Below, one piece after another: positions 8,629 through 17,270 of a stretch of 19,588 nucleotides of DNA (within the stretch, counting starts at the first letter, position 1; every line of letters begins with the position of its first letter). The position numbers and the translations under genes were made by a program. The stretch is from Bacteroidales bacterium (lineage in GTDB: Bacteria; Bacteroidota; Bacteroidia; Bacteroidales; Lentimicrobiaceae). A model generated the notes under the pieces. That model worked only from the letters and a program-made list of their open reading frames with translations, was not told the DNA's origin and did no database searches. Location: positions 1 through 19,588 of the forward strand of contig JADJEQ010000034.1 in NCBI GenBank assembly GCA_016709025.1, in the 5' to 3' direction.

Positions 8629-9995
8629 ATGAATCAAGAAAGAGTTGAAGCAGGGGGTCAGGGCGAGCTGTTCAAAAGACGGCGCAACGAAATACCCGAT
8701 GCTGAAAGAGTATTGACATTACAGCAGAAACTATATCAGAAAGCCACACAAGAGCGTGGATACAAGTTTTATGTACTGTACGATAAGATGTTTATTCATA
8801 CATGCTACGAGAAGCATGGATATCAGTCAGGTCCAATGGAGGAGCTCCTGGAGTTGATGGAATGACCATAGCAGATGTAGAATCACAAGGAATGGACACC
8901 TATCTGAAAGAGCTTGGGGAAGATTTGCGCAAGCAAACCTATCACCCCCAGGCAGTGAAACGTGTTATGATTCCGAAAGCAAACGGAGGTGAACGCCCCT
9001 TGGGAATACCCACCGTTCGTGATAGGATAGCACAAACAGTATGTAAAATGATACTTGAGCCGATTTTTGAAGCGGACTTCGAGGAGAGTTCATACGGTTT
9101 TCGTCCCGATCGCAGTTCAAAAGATGCGATATCAGCGATAAAAGAGAACTTGAAACAAGGCAATACAACGGTTTACGATGCCGACCTGAGTAAGTATTTT
9201 GATACAATACCCCACGACAAACTTCAGATAGCACTGAAGGAACGTATATCTGACCCCAGGTTACTAAAGCTGATCAATAAATGGCTAAAAGTACCAGTAT
9301 ATGAGGACGGACGATACAAAAGTGGAAAGGGTACCCGTACCGGAACCCCTCAGGGAGGCGTAATATCACCGCTATTGGCCAATGTTTTTCTTCATCTTTT
9401 AGACCGTGTAATCAATAATCCACGAAATGAGTTCAGGAAAATCGGTGTAAAGATAGTGCGGTATGCAGATGATTTTGTTTTAATGGGAAGAACCATTCCG
9501 ATTGAAATAACGGAAAAGCTCAAAAACCTGCTCAAACGGATGGGATTAAGCCTGAATGAGGCTAAGACCCGGCAAGTTGAAGCAACGAAAGAGGGCTTTA
9601 ATTTTCTTGGGTTTACGATACGCTACGATAAAGACATACATGGCCGGGCCAGCAGATACTGGAACATCATGCCAAGTAAGAAATCGGAGCAGAAAATCAG
9701 GGAAAATGTTAGAGGATTCCTCAAAACACACGGACACAGCAAAGTACAAGATGTTGTAACAGGATTAAACTCCAAAACCCGAGGATGGCTTAATTATTTT
9801 GAAATTCAAGGAATAAGCTACCCTGCAATGAGTAAACGCAGGCTTCGTTATTACATGTACAACAGTCTAACTCGCTACTATAAACGCAAGAGTCAACGGA
9901 AATGCAGGCTTTACGGACAAAAAGCCTTTGAGGTTCTGACAACCAAATATGGTTTGATTGACCCCACGAAATATGCCAAACCTTTAACTTATTAG
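8629..9995 (+). CDS. ltrA: Group II intron reverse transcriptase/maturase (LtrA-type), one frameshift
   Basis: The intron-encoded protein, about 455 residues, binds the intron RNA, helps splicing and reverse-transcribes it into new sites. It starts at ATG 8629 (MNQERVEAGGQGELFKRRRN). Reverse transcriptase blocks in order are GAPGVDGM, IPKANGGERPLGIPTVRDR, SYGFRPDRSS, VYDADLSKYFDTIPH, GTPQGGVISPLLANVFL and the catalytic YADD (9461-9472). The thumb/X region is SKTRGWLNYFEIQG to YGQKAFEVL. No HNH endonuclease domain with CxxC pairs follows, so the protein is of the endonuclease-minus type. One lost base near 8812 separates the first 60 residues from the rest (FIHT then MLREAW). Apart from that the gene is intact, unlike its neighbours. 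A retron or DGR reverse transcriptase is ruled out by the flanking intron RNA. Confidence 0.94.
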
Positions 9996-10021
9996 TGATG
10001 CCAATGAAGAAGTTCATAGGA

Positions 10022-10096
10022 AAGCCGTATGCGGGAAAACCGCACGTACGGATTGACGAGGGGGAGAAGGAGTTACATCCTTCTCGCCTACTCTAC
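10022..10096 (+). ncRNA. Group II intron domains V and VI
   Basis: Domain V holds the catalytic AGC (10023-10025) in AGCCGTATGCGG, which pairs with CCGCACGTACGG across a GAAAA-type loop, with the usual two-base bulge on the 3' side. Domain VI is a hairpin with GAGAAGGA (10064-10071) against TCCTTCTC (10078-10085). A candidate branch-point A sits at 10090, seven bases from the 3' splice site, as in lariat-forming introns. Confidence 0.85.
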
Positions 10097-10241
10097 TGGC
10101 GAAAAATAGAAAGTAAGCTACGTGCTATTAATATTTTCGGAAACCCACATCAGTAAAGCTTTATCATATTTCATTTATTTTTCCGGACAACAATGTTAAA
10201 ATATATAAAATTGAGTTCACTCCCGAAAAAACTAGCTTATC

Positions 10242-10333
10242 GACACCAAAACCACAAAACACAAAAATTCACCAATTTTAATGTAATGAAATACAATACT
10301 TTGTGTAAATTGGTGTCCTGGTGACTTGGTGTC
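10242..10333. repeat. Solo hairpin repeat related to the type A core (element C)
   Basis: The stretch begins GACACCAAAACCACAAAACA and ends TGTCCTGGTGACTTGGTGTC. The two sides form an imperfect inverted repeat of about 35 bases, built like the type A core (GCCACGAAGACACTAA ... CCTTGGTGCCTTGGTGGC). It lacks the ATTGTCCGG ends. It follows directly on A2, so it may be a diverged core without its termini. Confidence 0.55.
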
Positions 10334-10382
10334 AAATCTTCTTTTTTGACTTTTCGGAGCAGGCTCAAAATTGATTTATCTA

Positions 10383-11300
10383 TTTTCCCGGAAGCAAATC
10401 AAGCTCTATTTTTTGTCCTTTTTGAGCTTTTCCCGGGTGTTGCTTCATTCCTTGCAGCGATATCTTCGGTCAGGGTCCAGTAACCTCAAAGCAGATGAAA
10501 GCATCGTAGGTGTTCCCAGAAGGAACGTAGGCCCATCTTTGTCCCTCAGCTCTTCATTCATAGGGATCAGCCTGTCAAAAACAATCATTTCATCATTTAC
10601 TTTTCTTTGAGAACGCCTGACCCCGGTAAGTGTGGCTTTTTGTTTGTTGTATTGCATGGTAAAGGATGCACTGCTGGTCATTCAATTACTATCCGGGTTT
10701 TTAAAGCCTTCCCTTCGTTTTGAATACCTTTGCGCCAAATACAGCATTGCCCGTATCATCAAACCCGAGCTTTCTATTGTTTTCCGGGAGGTTCTGCTGC
10801 TGAATCCATCCCAGGACAAGAGGGTATAGCTGATCCTTTGGTTTAACTTTCGCTCAATTATTCTGTATACGATTCCTGAGGGCCAATCTCCGTTACGGAA
10901 TATTTTATCTGGACTTAGGATATCCGATTTTTTAATACCAGTGGAATTACCCGGTTTAGAGGCTTATATAAAATGAAACCGCAATAAAGGTTTTCACGGT
11001 TTTCTGTTGAATATTCCATGTTAAAATCCCTTTGCCATCAACGGAAGCCACATCTCCGATTTTTAATGAATCAGGAGAATTCCTTTGTTATGTTTTCTTA
11101 CCAAGTAGTTATGCAAACTATCACAAAATTCGCTGTTTAATTGAAGCCCTGAGAGAATCGTCCTTTACCCTGCGGATGCTGTCGAGTAATTGAACAAGGT
11201 GATATTGCCCGGAACGAACAATCATTTCTGTGCGGTAAAATACCGGTCAAATAAACATGAACAACAATATAATGATGATTTTTCGCTAACAACAGATTTA
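10383..11300 (-). pseudogene. Conserved secreted Bacteroidota protein of unknown function, degraded
   Basis: Read across frames on the minus strand, the protein runs: a hydrophobic start (KIIIILLFMFI, near 11270), LVQLLDSIRRVKDDSLRA, SLKIGDVASVDGKGILTWN, then WPSGIVYRIIERKLNQR. It continues ISYTLLSWDGFSSRTSRK, FDDTGNAVFGAKVF, SASFTMQYN, DEMIVFDRLIPMNEEL, and finally a YWTLTEDIAARNEA block. This pattern (leader, TWNI, YTLLxWDG, GxPVFGAxVF, MIVFDxLxP, DIxxRN) recalls a family of about 350-400 residues often annotated only as hypothetical in Bacteroidota. No enzyme motif is visible. Breaks near 10520, 10690, 10940, 11090 and 11150, and missing pieces in the middle, suggest real decay on top of read errors. 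The start near 11300 is a guess. Confidence 0.6.
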
Positions 11301-11359
11301 CAACTACTCAAGGATGAAGAACGTTTTTCAAATGAAATAGATTGTCGCCTCATTTAAAC

Positions 11360-11367
11360 TAAATTTG
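11360..11367 (+). promoter_or_regulatory. Possible acyl-CoA reductase promoter, -7 box TAAATTTG
   Basis: The sequence TAAATTTG fits TAnnTTTG and lies 24 bases before ATG 11391. No good TTTG is present 19 bases upstream, so this is a candidate only. Confidence 0.35.
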
Positions 11368-11390
11368 CAGCAAATATACAACACTGAAGG

Positions 11391-12454
11391 ATGATTTTAA
11401 GCGTTCACGGATGCAGGATATGCTGGAACACATGGCAGCCCAGACTGGGAAACTAACGGATGCTGATGTGGATAATATATTACTGTCATCTTCAGTCCCT
11501 GATATGCAAAGGCTGATCATTGATTATCACCTGTAAATCCACGGTTCACAGATGTATGCATTCAGAAATCATTAAAGAATGATAAGCTGGACTGCAGTCC
11601 GGAATTGATTCTGTACTTTTAAGCAGAGTATATCCAAAAAACAAGACGGTTGCATTTATTGTAAATCCCCGGAGCTCCATTGGAAGGAACCGGAGATGTT
11701 ATTTTTGCTGCATTAAACGGCTTCAATTGCCCGGTAAAGGTACCAGCAGATTGCAGTTTACTTTTTGAAAACATGCTTGATTACCTTTTGGAAGATTTTC
11801 CCGGAATAACTGAAAGGATTCGTTTTATTGACGACAGGCTTCCACCGTTTGACGGAGTGATAGGGCTAAATGCATTTGAAGGGTCAGGGGCTGTCGGCTA
11901 TCTTGATAAATGGCCGAATCTCCTGATTTACCACAAGGGTTGCACTGTCACTTTGGCAGGAAATGAGCGGGAAGATCAACTTAAGAAGGTAAGTGGTATT
12001 TGGATTTTTACGGCAGGTCATTTTTAGCATCAAATCACTTCAGGTTCCGGAAGCTTATGACTTTTCTGACCTTTTAATAGTATTCAGGATTATCAGTCCA
12101 ATTCAATAAATCACCGCTACTTTAATCACTATGAATACCATAAGGCATTGATGCTGATTAACAGCACTCCGCATCTCGACAATGGTTTTATCTTCATTAA
12201 CGTCTGATCAGGACAAAACGGGAAAAACCGCTGTAATAACATACCGTGAGAATTTGCATGCAAGCGACGACAGGTAATTCGGATATTCATAAAAATCATC
12301 AGAAGGTGAAAGGTTCATCCACTGCATCTCAGATGATATGAATGAGCAGATACCTCAGGAAAGTGCTTTGTTTTATAATTCTTTCCGTCTGGCTGATTTT
12401 CTTTCGGGTCTCTGAATCCCTGTTGGTTATGGTGTTAATAAAATTTCTGATTGA
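11391..12454 (+). pseudogene. LuxC-type acyl-CoA reductase, heavily frameshifted
   Basis: LuxC-type reductases reduce fatty acyl-CoA to aldehyde with NADPH. The central open frame (11680-12027) shows EGTGDVIFAALNGFNCPVK, FPGITERIRFIDDRLPPFDGVIGLN, KWPNLLIYHKGCTVTLAGNE and EDQLKK. These follow the order of the NADP-binding half of the family. Before it come NPRFTDVCIQKSLK and YPKNKTVAFIVNPGSS. After it come SLQVPEAYDFSDLL, FNHYEYHKALMLINSTPHLD and NGFIFI, a strong family mark, and finally a poor match to the terminal FG...DYADGVDT.KFLI block, ending near 12454. The start is not certain: ATG 11391 is in another frame than MQDMLEHMAAQTGKL. In Bacteroidota this gene is, as I recall, often divergent from serC with a ferredoxin gene next to it; no ferredoxin gene is seen here. 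Confidence 0.7.
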
Positions 12455-12459
12455 TTTTT

Positions 12460-12490
12460 TTTGTAAATACGAAAAATGTTTTTACTTTTG
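12460..12490 (+). promoter_or_regulatory. rpmE2 promoter, TTTG-N19-TACTTTTG
   Basis: The -33 TTTG (12460-12463) and the -7 TACTTTTG (12483-12490) are separated by exactly 19 bases, a full match to the Bacteroidota primary sigma factor consensus. Transcription should begin near 12497, leaving a leader of about 90 bases. That leader contains a TCCCGG / CCGGGA stem (12542-12547 with 12561-12566), which might serve control of L31 synthesis. Confidence 0.8.
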
Positions 12491-12588
12491 CAGTCCCCAA
12501 AATGAAGGGGTATATAATAATCTGAAGTTTTAAAGACTCATTCCCGGCAGTTTGAATAATCCGGGATCAAATACAAACAAACCGACTC

Positions 12589-12853
12589 ATGAAAAAGGAC
12601 ATTCATCCAAAAGATTACAGACTGGTGGTTTTCAAAGACATGTCAAACGATGACACGTTTATGACCAAGTCAACCGTAGCCACTAAGATACAATTACCGG
12701 GAAGATGGTAAGATTATCCGCTGATAAAGCTTGAGATTTCAAATACATCGCACCCCCTTTACACTGGTAAAATTAAACTCATTGATACCGCCGCGTGTTG
12801 ATAAATTCAAAACCAAGTATCAGAAGCATTTTGAAAACAGACCCAAAGCCTGA
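12589..12853 (+). CDS. rpmE2: Ribosomal protein L31 type B, frameshifted
   Basis: L31 bridges the two ribosomal subunits. The start MKKDIHPKDYRLVVFKDMSN, the segment FMTKSTVAT and the C-terminus KFKTKYQKHFENRPKA identify the type B (zinc-free) form; no CxxC pairs are present. The length after joining frames (about 83-88 codons) fits. Indels near 12690-12720 and 12795 break the frame (PLIKLEISNTSHPLYTGKIKL lies between them). L31 is conserved, so these breaks are best explained as read errors. The gene has its own promoter and terminator, so it is probably monocistronic. Confidence 0.93.
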
Positions 12854-12889
12854 CAAGTTATCAGCAATGCTTTGTTAATAAGATTTGAC

Positions 12890-12916
12890 AAGCCTTTCGT
12901 TCGGAAGGCTTTTTCT
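12890..12916 (+). terminator. Intrinsic terminator after rpmE2
   Basis: AAGCCTT and AAGGCTT, extended by a wobble and a C-G pair, enclose a GTTC loop, and TTTTCTT follows. It lies about 37 bases past the rpmE2 stop. Confidence 0.88.
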
Positions 12917-12955
12917 TAATTTGAAATCGATTGTCACCTATTAATATTTACAATT

Positions 12956-14125
12956 ATGAACTGTGTTCTTTTTGACGAAGCAAGAAGAAATAATCTTTTA
13001 CCCTGACATTTCTTCGGCCTGTAGCAGACATCGATTTGGGATTCTCACAATACGAGAGAAATGGGAATTTTATCTGAAATGCAAAACTTCAACACTGACA
13101 GAAAATTATCTTTCGGCCAGATTCCCTTTGGTTAAGGAGAAAGACAATATTATCATCAATGGTGCAATTTGCCCCAACAAGGTTCCGATTGCTGAAATCG
13201 GGAAACTCAAACCGGGACAAGCCTCCTAAGAAGGATACTGTAATTGCGATGTATCTGAATGAGAAAGACTTTGAGACTCAGTCAGGTGCTGTTGAAGAGA
13301 TTGGAACTGAAGCCGATTATCTTGAAATTTTCAATACCTGGGATATTTTTGCAAAAAACGGTGAAGCTATAAAAGCGGATTTTGAATTAATTACAGGGGC
13401 CGTAAATCAAAACCTGTCCCTGCTAATAGTCATGCCATTGCTCCGGAGAATATCTTCATTGAAGAGGATTGCAGGAAATCCTGTTTTCAACTCTTAATGC
13501 AACTGATGGCCCTATTTACATTGGCAAAGATGCAGTGGTAATGGAAGGTTCTAATCTGAGAGGCCCCGTTGCACTGTGTGAACAGGCTCAAACTAAAATG
13601 GCTGCCAAGATTTACGGACCTACAACTATTGGCCCGTACTCAAAAGTAGGAGGGGAGGTTACTTCTTCTGTTATATTTGGTTATTCAAATAAAGCACACG
13701 ACGGTTTTATGGGTCATTCTGCAATTGCTGAATGGTGCAACATCGGTGCTGATACCAATACCTCGAACCTTAAAATACATACGATACTGTAAAATTATGG
13801 AATTATACAGATGAGGCTTTGTTGAAACCGGTCAGCAATTCTTGCGGTCTGATCATGGCGACTATTCAAAATGTGGTATTATACAATGCTTAATACCGGA
13901 ACTGTGGTTGGAGTCAGCTCGAATATTTTTGGTTCAGGGTTTCAGCGGAATTTATTTCCTCATTCAAGTGGGGTGGGGTTGCAGGTTTTACAACCTTCCT
14001 TCCCAAAAAAAGCAATTGAAGTTGCAAAAGGAATGTACAAACGGAGAAATCTTGAATTTACCGATATCGATTCAAAACTAATTGAAGATGTTTACAATCT
14101 CACGCATAACTACCGGAGAATGTAA
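12956..14125 (+). CDS. GlmU-like sugar-phosphate nucleotidyltransferase with left-handed beta-helix, frameshifted
   Basis: The start MNCVLFDEARRNNLLPLTF at ATG 12956 and FGILTIREKWEFYL are the N-terminus of a Bacteroidota protein family usually called GlmU family or putative sugar nucleotidyltransferase. The C-terminal half carries hexapeptide repeats typical of a left-handed beta-helix (GPIYIGKDAVVMEGSNLRGP, AAKIYGPTTIGPYSKVGGE). Then come NKAHDGFMGHSAIAEWCNIG, NTGTVVGVSSNIFG and the ending LIEDVYNLTHNYRRM. The likely activity is nucleotidyl and/or acyl transfer to a sugar phosphate in cell-envelope precursor synthesis. This is family inference; the true substrate is unknown. The usual pyrophosphorylase glycine-rich loop is not obvious at the N-terminus. 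Breaks lie near 13010, 13225, 13400, 13490 and 13790-13870. A strong terminator follows the TAA. Confidence 0.82.
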
Positions 14126-14148
14126 ACTTTTTAATATTATACTTGTTA

Positions 14149-14179
14149 ATCCGGTATCACAAATGATACCGGATTTTTG
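14149..14179 (+). terminator. Intrinsic terminator after the GlmU-like gene
   Basis: An 11-bp perfect stem (ATCCGGTATCA at 14149-14159 with TGATACCGGAT at 14164-14174) with a CAAA loop is followed by TTTTTG. It sits 23 bases past the stop codon. Confidence 0.93.
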
Positions 14180-14206
14180 TAAATTTCCTCAACGGCATGG
14201 ATTTTG
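14176..14206 (+). promoter_or_regulatory. Possible lon promoter
   Basis: TTTG (14176-14179), 19 bases, then GGATTTTG (14199-14206). The spacing is ideal, but the first two bases of the -7 box differ from TAnnTTTG. It lies 76 bases before the lon ATG and shares bases with the terminator T-tract. Confidence 0.35.
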
Positions 14207-14281
14207 ACAATACGTGGTTCCCGGTATGCAATTTAATATTATGACACGCTGGCAGAAACTGCCAGGACTAAGAATTTTACT

Positions 14282-16585
14282 ATGATCAACGATGGCGTAA
14301 GGCTAACAGACCTGATTGAGAATGAAACTGAATTTATACCGCTCCTTTCTTCTTCTGGAAGATGAAGAGCAAATGAATGCTGAAACAGTGCCGGATACAC
14401 TTCCGATACTGCCTTTGAGAAATACTGTACTTTCCCGGTGTTGTTATCCGATTACTGTTGGTCGGGATAAATCGATCCGTTTGATCAAGGATTATTACAA
14501 GGGCAACCGGATCATCGGTGCAGTTGCTCAGAAGGATGTTGAAATTGAGGACCCCGCTTTTTCAGACCTCAATGAAACAGGTACCATCGCATACATTATC
14601 AAGCTTCTTCAAATGCCCGATGGCAGTACTACTGCAATAATTCAGGTAAAAAGAGATTCCGTATGATCGATAAGCTCAGGAAGACCCTTATTTTATTGCC
14701 AGTGTTCAGCAGTTCGGAAGTCAGAAACAGGTAATTAAGGATAAACGGTTCAATGCCCTGATGTCATCCATCAAAGATCTGGCAATACAGATCATTAACC
14801 TATCGCCCAATCTTCCGTCTGATTCAGTTTTTGCTATCAGAAACATTGAAAGCCCGGTTTTTCTGGTAAATTTTATCTCATCCAATCTGAATATCTCGCT
14901 TGAAGAGAAGCAGATGTTGCTTTGGTTATTGACGATTTGCCCGAACGGGCCAATACTGTGCTCGGGCTATTGACCAAAGAACTGCAGATCATTGAACTCA
15001 AAAATCAGATTCAGAATAAGGTAAAAATTGACCTGGACAAACAGCAACGAGATTACCTGCTGAATCAGCAGATTAAAACCATTCAGGAAGAACTCGGCGA
15101 TAATCCTCATACCCAGGATATTTCTGATTTGAGGGGAAGCGCAGAAAAAGAAATGGCCTGAAAACGTCGCAGAAGTTTTTGAAAAGGAACTGCTCAAACT
15201 TCAGCGTATGAATCCTGCTGCCATGGAGTATTCCATGCAAACTGAACTACCTTCAGGTATTGATCGATCTTCCGTGGAATGAGAACACCACCGACAACTT
15301 TGATCTGAAAAGGGCGCAGAAAGTGCTTGATCGTGATCATTACGGCTCGATACCGTGAAAGACCGGATCATTGAATATCTGGCAGTGCTCAAACTAAAAG
15401 GTGATATGAAGTCGCCGATTTTATGCCTCTATGGCCTCTCCCGGAGTTGGGAAAACATCACTGGGCAAATCGGTAGCCGAGGCTGTGCACAGGAATTATA
15501 TCCGAATGTCGCTCGGTGGTTTGCGCGATGAAGCAGAAATCAGAGGACACCGCAAACTTATATCGGTGCAATGCCTGGCAGGATTCTTCCAGAGTATCCG
15601 AAAAAGCAAAAGCTTCGAACCCGGTTTTTGTGCTCGACGAAATTGATAAGGTAATCGGGGCAAATATCAACGGAGACCCTGCAGCAGCGTTGCTTGAAGT
15701 ACTTGATCCGGAGCAGAACAGCACCTTTTACGACAATTTTATTGAAATGGAATACGATCTGTCGAAAGTGATGTTTATAGCAACTGCCAACAACCTGAAT
15801 ACCATTCATCCTGCCTTACGCGACAGGATGGAAATAATTGAAATTAACGGTTACCTGCTTGAAGAGAAGATTGAAATTGCCCGTCGTCATCTTGTACCCA
15901 AACAGCCGGAAAGAACATGGAGTGCGTCAGGATCAGCTTGAATTTTCGAAAAAATCCTGGAAAAGATTGTCGATGGATATACGCGTGAGTCAGGTGTCCG
16001 ACTGCTTGAGAAACAGATTGCTAAAATAATCAGGCACCAGGCCCGGTTTATAGTAACGGGTGAAAAATATAATGTGACTGTTGACGAAGCCGATCTCAAA
16101 AGATTCTGGGCCCGGTGAAGTTTCACCATGAAAACGATGCAGCTCCGCATGATGCTGGTGTGGTAACAGGATTGGCATGGACACCTGTCGGGGGCGAAAT
16201 ACTGTATGTCGAAACCAGTCTGAGTCATGGCAAAGGAGCTTTAGGAGTTACCGGTAATCTGGGTGATGTAATGAAAGAATCAGCTTACACTGGCCTATGA
16301 GTATCTCAAAGCACATTCTCATCTCCTCCAGCTCGATCCGTCCGTTTTCGAAAAGTGGAATGTTCACCTGCATGTTCCTGAAGGTGCCACCCCAAAAGAC
16401 TTGCTGCCAGGAGATCTGGAATCAAGGACATTATCCCGCCTAAAGAAAACCAGAAGGATATTGAAGAAATCAAACCGATTTATCTGAAAGGTCTTAGTTT
16501 TCATTATGTTGATCAGATGATTGATGTTATTAATATGGCCTTACAAAACACTAAAGGCCGCAATCATCTGAAAATTAATTATTAG
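14282..16585 (+). pseudogene. lon: ATP-dependent protease Lon, frameshifted and lacking the catalytic segment
   Basis: Lon is a cytosolic AAA+ serine protease for damaged and regulatory proteins. From ATG 14282 (MINDGVRLTDLIENE) come the N-domain (DTLPILPLRNTVL, PITVGRDKS, IIGAVAQKD), the coiled linker (QRDYLLNQQIKTIQEELG) and the Walker A loop (PGVGKTSLGKS near 15440). Then come Walker B (VFVLDEIDKV near 15630), sensor 1 (MFIATANNLNTI) and sensor 2 (SGVRLLEKQIAK). The protease domain starts normally (GVVTGLAWTPVGGEILYVE, WNVHLHVPEGATPKD). It then jumps at 16400 to LAARRSGIKDIIPPKENQKD and ends normally (HYVDQMIDVINMALQ) at TAG 16583. About 47 codons are missing, including the catalytic serine of PKDGPSAG and the lysine of GGxKEK. 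There are also over ten single-base breaks. Without an assembly fault the product could not cut protein. Confidence 0.93.
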
Positions 16586-16629
16586 TAGATGTTTCTGGTA
16601 TTTACCGGTCATCTGTACTGAAATCATGA

Positions 16630-17202
16630 ATGAAGAAAATACTCATCATACTCGGACATCCTGTTAAAGACACATTTTCTGATTCCCTGAGAGAATCGTA
16701 TAAAAAAAGGAGCATTGGCTTTGCTGAAATCAGGGAAATTGTTTTTGCGAAAACTTGTTTTGATCTTAATTTCAGCCAAGGGTACCGGGGTAATCAGGAA
16801 CTGGAACCTGATCTACTCAAAGCCCAGGAGGACATAAGCTGGGCAGACCACATTGTACTGATCTATCCCAACTGGTGGTCAACCTTTCCGGCCCTGATGA
16901 AGGGATTTATTGACCGGACTTTCCTCCCGGATTTGCTTTAAATACCGGAAAGGCAGTCTTTATGGGATAAACTCCTGAAAGGGCGTTCGGCCAGGATTAT
17001 TGTCACCATGGATACCCCGCCCTGGTATTATTGGCTGGTTTATCGCCGCCCTGGTCACAATGCAATGAAGCGCGGCATATTGGAATTCTGCGGTATAAAG
17101 CCGGTGAGGGTTACAAACCATTGGATCACTTAAAATATCATCTGAGAAAAACGGGAGCAGTGGATTGCCAAGGCTGAAAGGCTTGGACGCAGGATGAGAT
17201 AA
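16630..17202 (+). CDS. NAD(P)H-dependent oxidoreductase, flavodoxin-like (NQO1/KefF type), frameshifted
   Basis: This is a soluble FMN or FAD quinone reductase of the flavodoxin-like fold family. The start MKKILIILGHPVKDTFSDSL has the phosphate-binding beta-loop-helix with GHP. Next come DISWADHIVLIYPNWW and FPALMKGFIDRTFLPGFAF, both hallmarks of the NQO1/MdaB/KefF group, then PPWYY and the end QWIAKAERLGRRMR. Its length of about 190 residues is normal. Breaks near 16935, 16975, 17110 and 17150 are short indels. It probably reduces quinones or other electrophiles by two electrons. A weak hairpin with a T-run (17218-17234) may end the transcript. It begins 45 bases after lon and may share its transcript. 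Confidence 0.85.
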
Positions 17203-17217
17203 ACAGATACAAATACT

Positions 17218-17234
17218 GCAGTTTCTGCGTTTTT
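17218..17234 (+). terminator. Weak possible terminator after the oxidoreductase gene
   Basis: GCAG-TTT-CTGC followed by GTTTTT. The stem is only four to five pairs, so termination would be inefficient. Confidence 0.3.
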
Positions 17235-17270
17235 CTGATGAAATCCCACCCTTAAATATATAATGTCATA

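Larger units (their letters stand above)
8168..10096 (+). mobile_element. Group II intron, complete, in the right arm of repeat A2
   Basis: This is a self-splicing retroelement of 1929 bp. The 5' end GTGCGCCACG follows the GUGYG rule. About 460 bases of structured RNA (domains I-IV; for example hairpin GAGCTTTGCGAAGCTC at 8280-8295) precede the maturase gene. After the gene come domain V and a domain VI hairpin, and the 3' end is ...CTCTAC. Both ends are fixed by the empty A1 copy: GCCTTGG joined to TGGC. A stretch AAGGCT near 8325 is complementary to AGCCTT in the 5' exon (8152-8157) and could be an EBS2/IBS2 pair, but I have not folded it. The class (C, D, E or other) cannot be fixed by eye. 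Confidence 0.93.
8061..10191 (+). repeat. Type A element copy 2 (A2), split by the group II intron
   Basis: The left part is 8061-8167 and the right part 10097-10191. Without the intron the copy is 202 bp, almost the same length as A1 (204 bp). The left part matches A1 from ATTGTCCGG through the hairpin core to GCCTTGG. The right part resumes with TGGCGAAAAATAGAAAGTAA and ends in CCGGACAAC. This tells exactly where the intron entered, and shows that the insertion removed no element sequence that I can detect. Confidence 0.85.

Noticed and set aside
8076..8630. Minus-strand frame of 184 codons across the intron 5' region
   Set aside because: It lies antisense to the structured RNA domains of the group II intron and to the A2 repeat. 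It has no family likeness and is best seen as a chance frame.
8629..9995. Reverse transcriptase as part of a retron, DGR or defence system
   Set aside because: The GUGCG 5' end, domain V with AGC, domain VI, and the clean empty site in A1 make it a group II intron maturase.
9790..10017. Minus-strand frame over the maturase end
   Set aside because: It is antisense to the conserved X region of the intron protein and has no likeness to any family.
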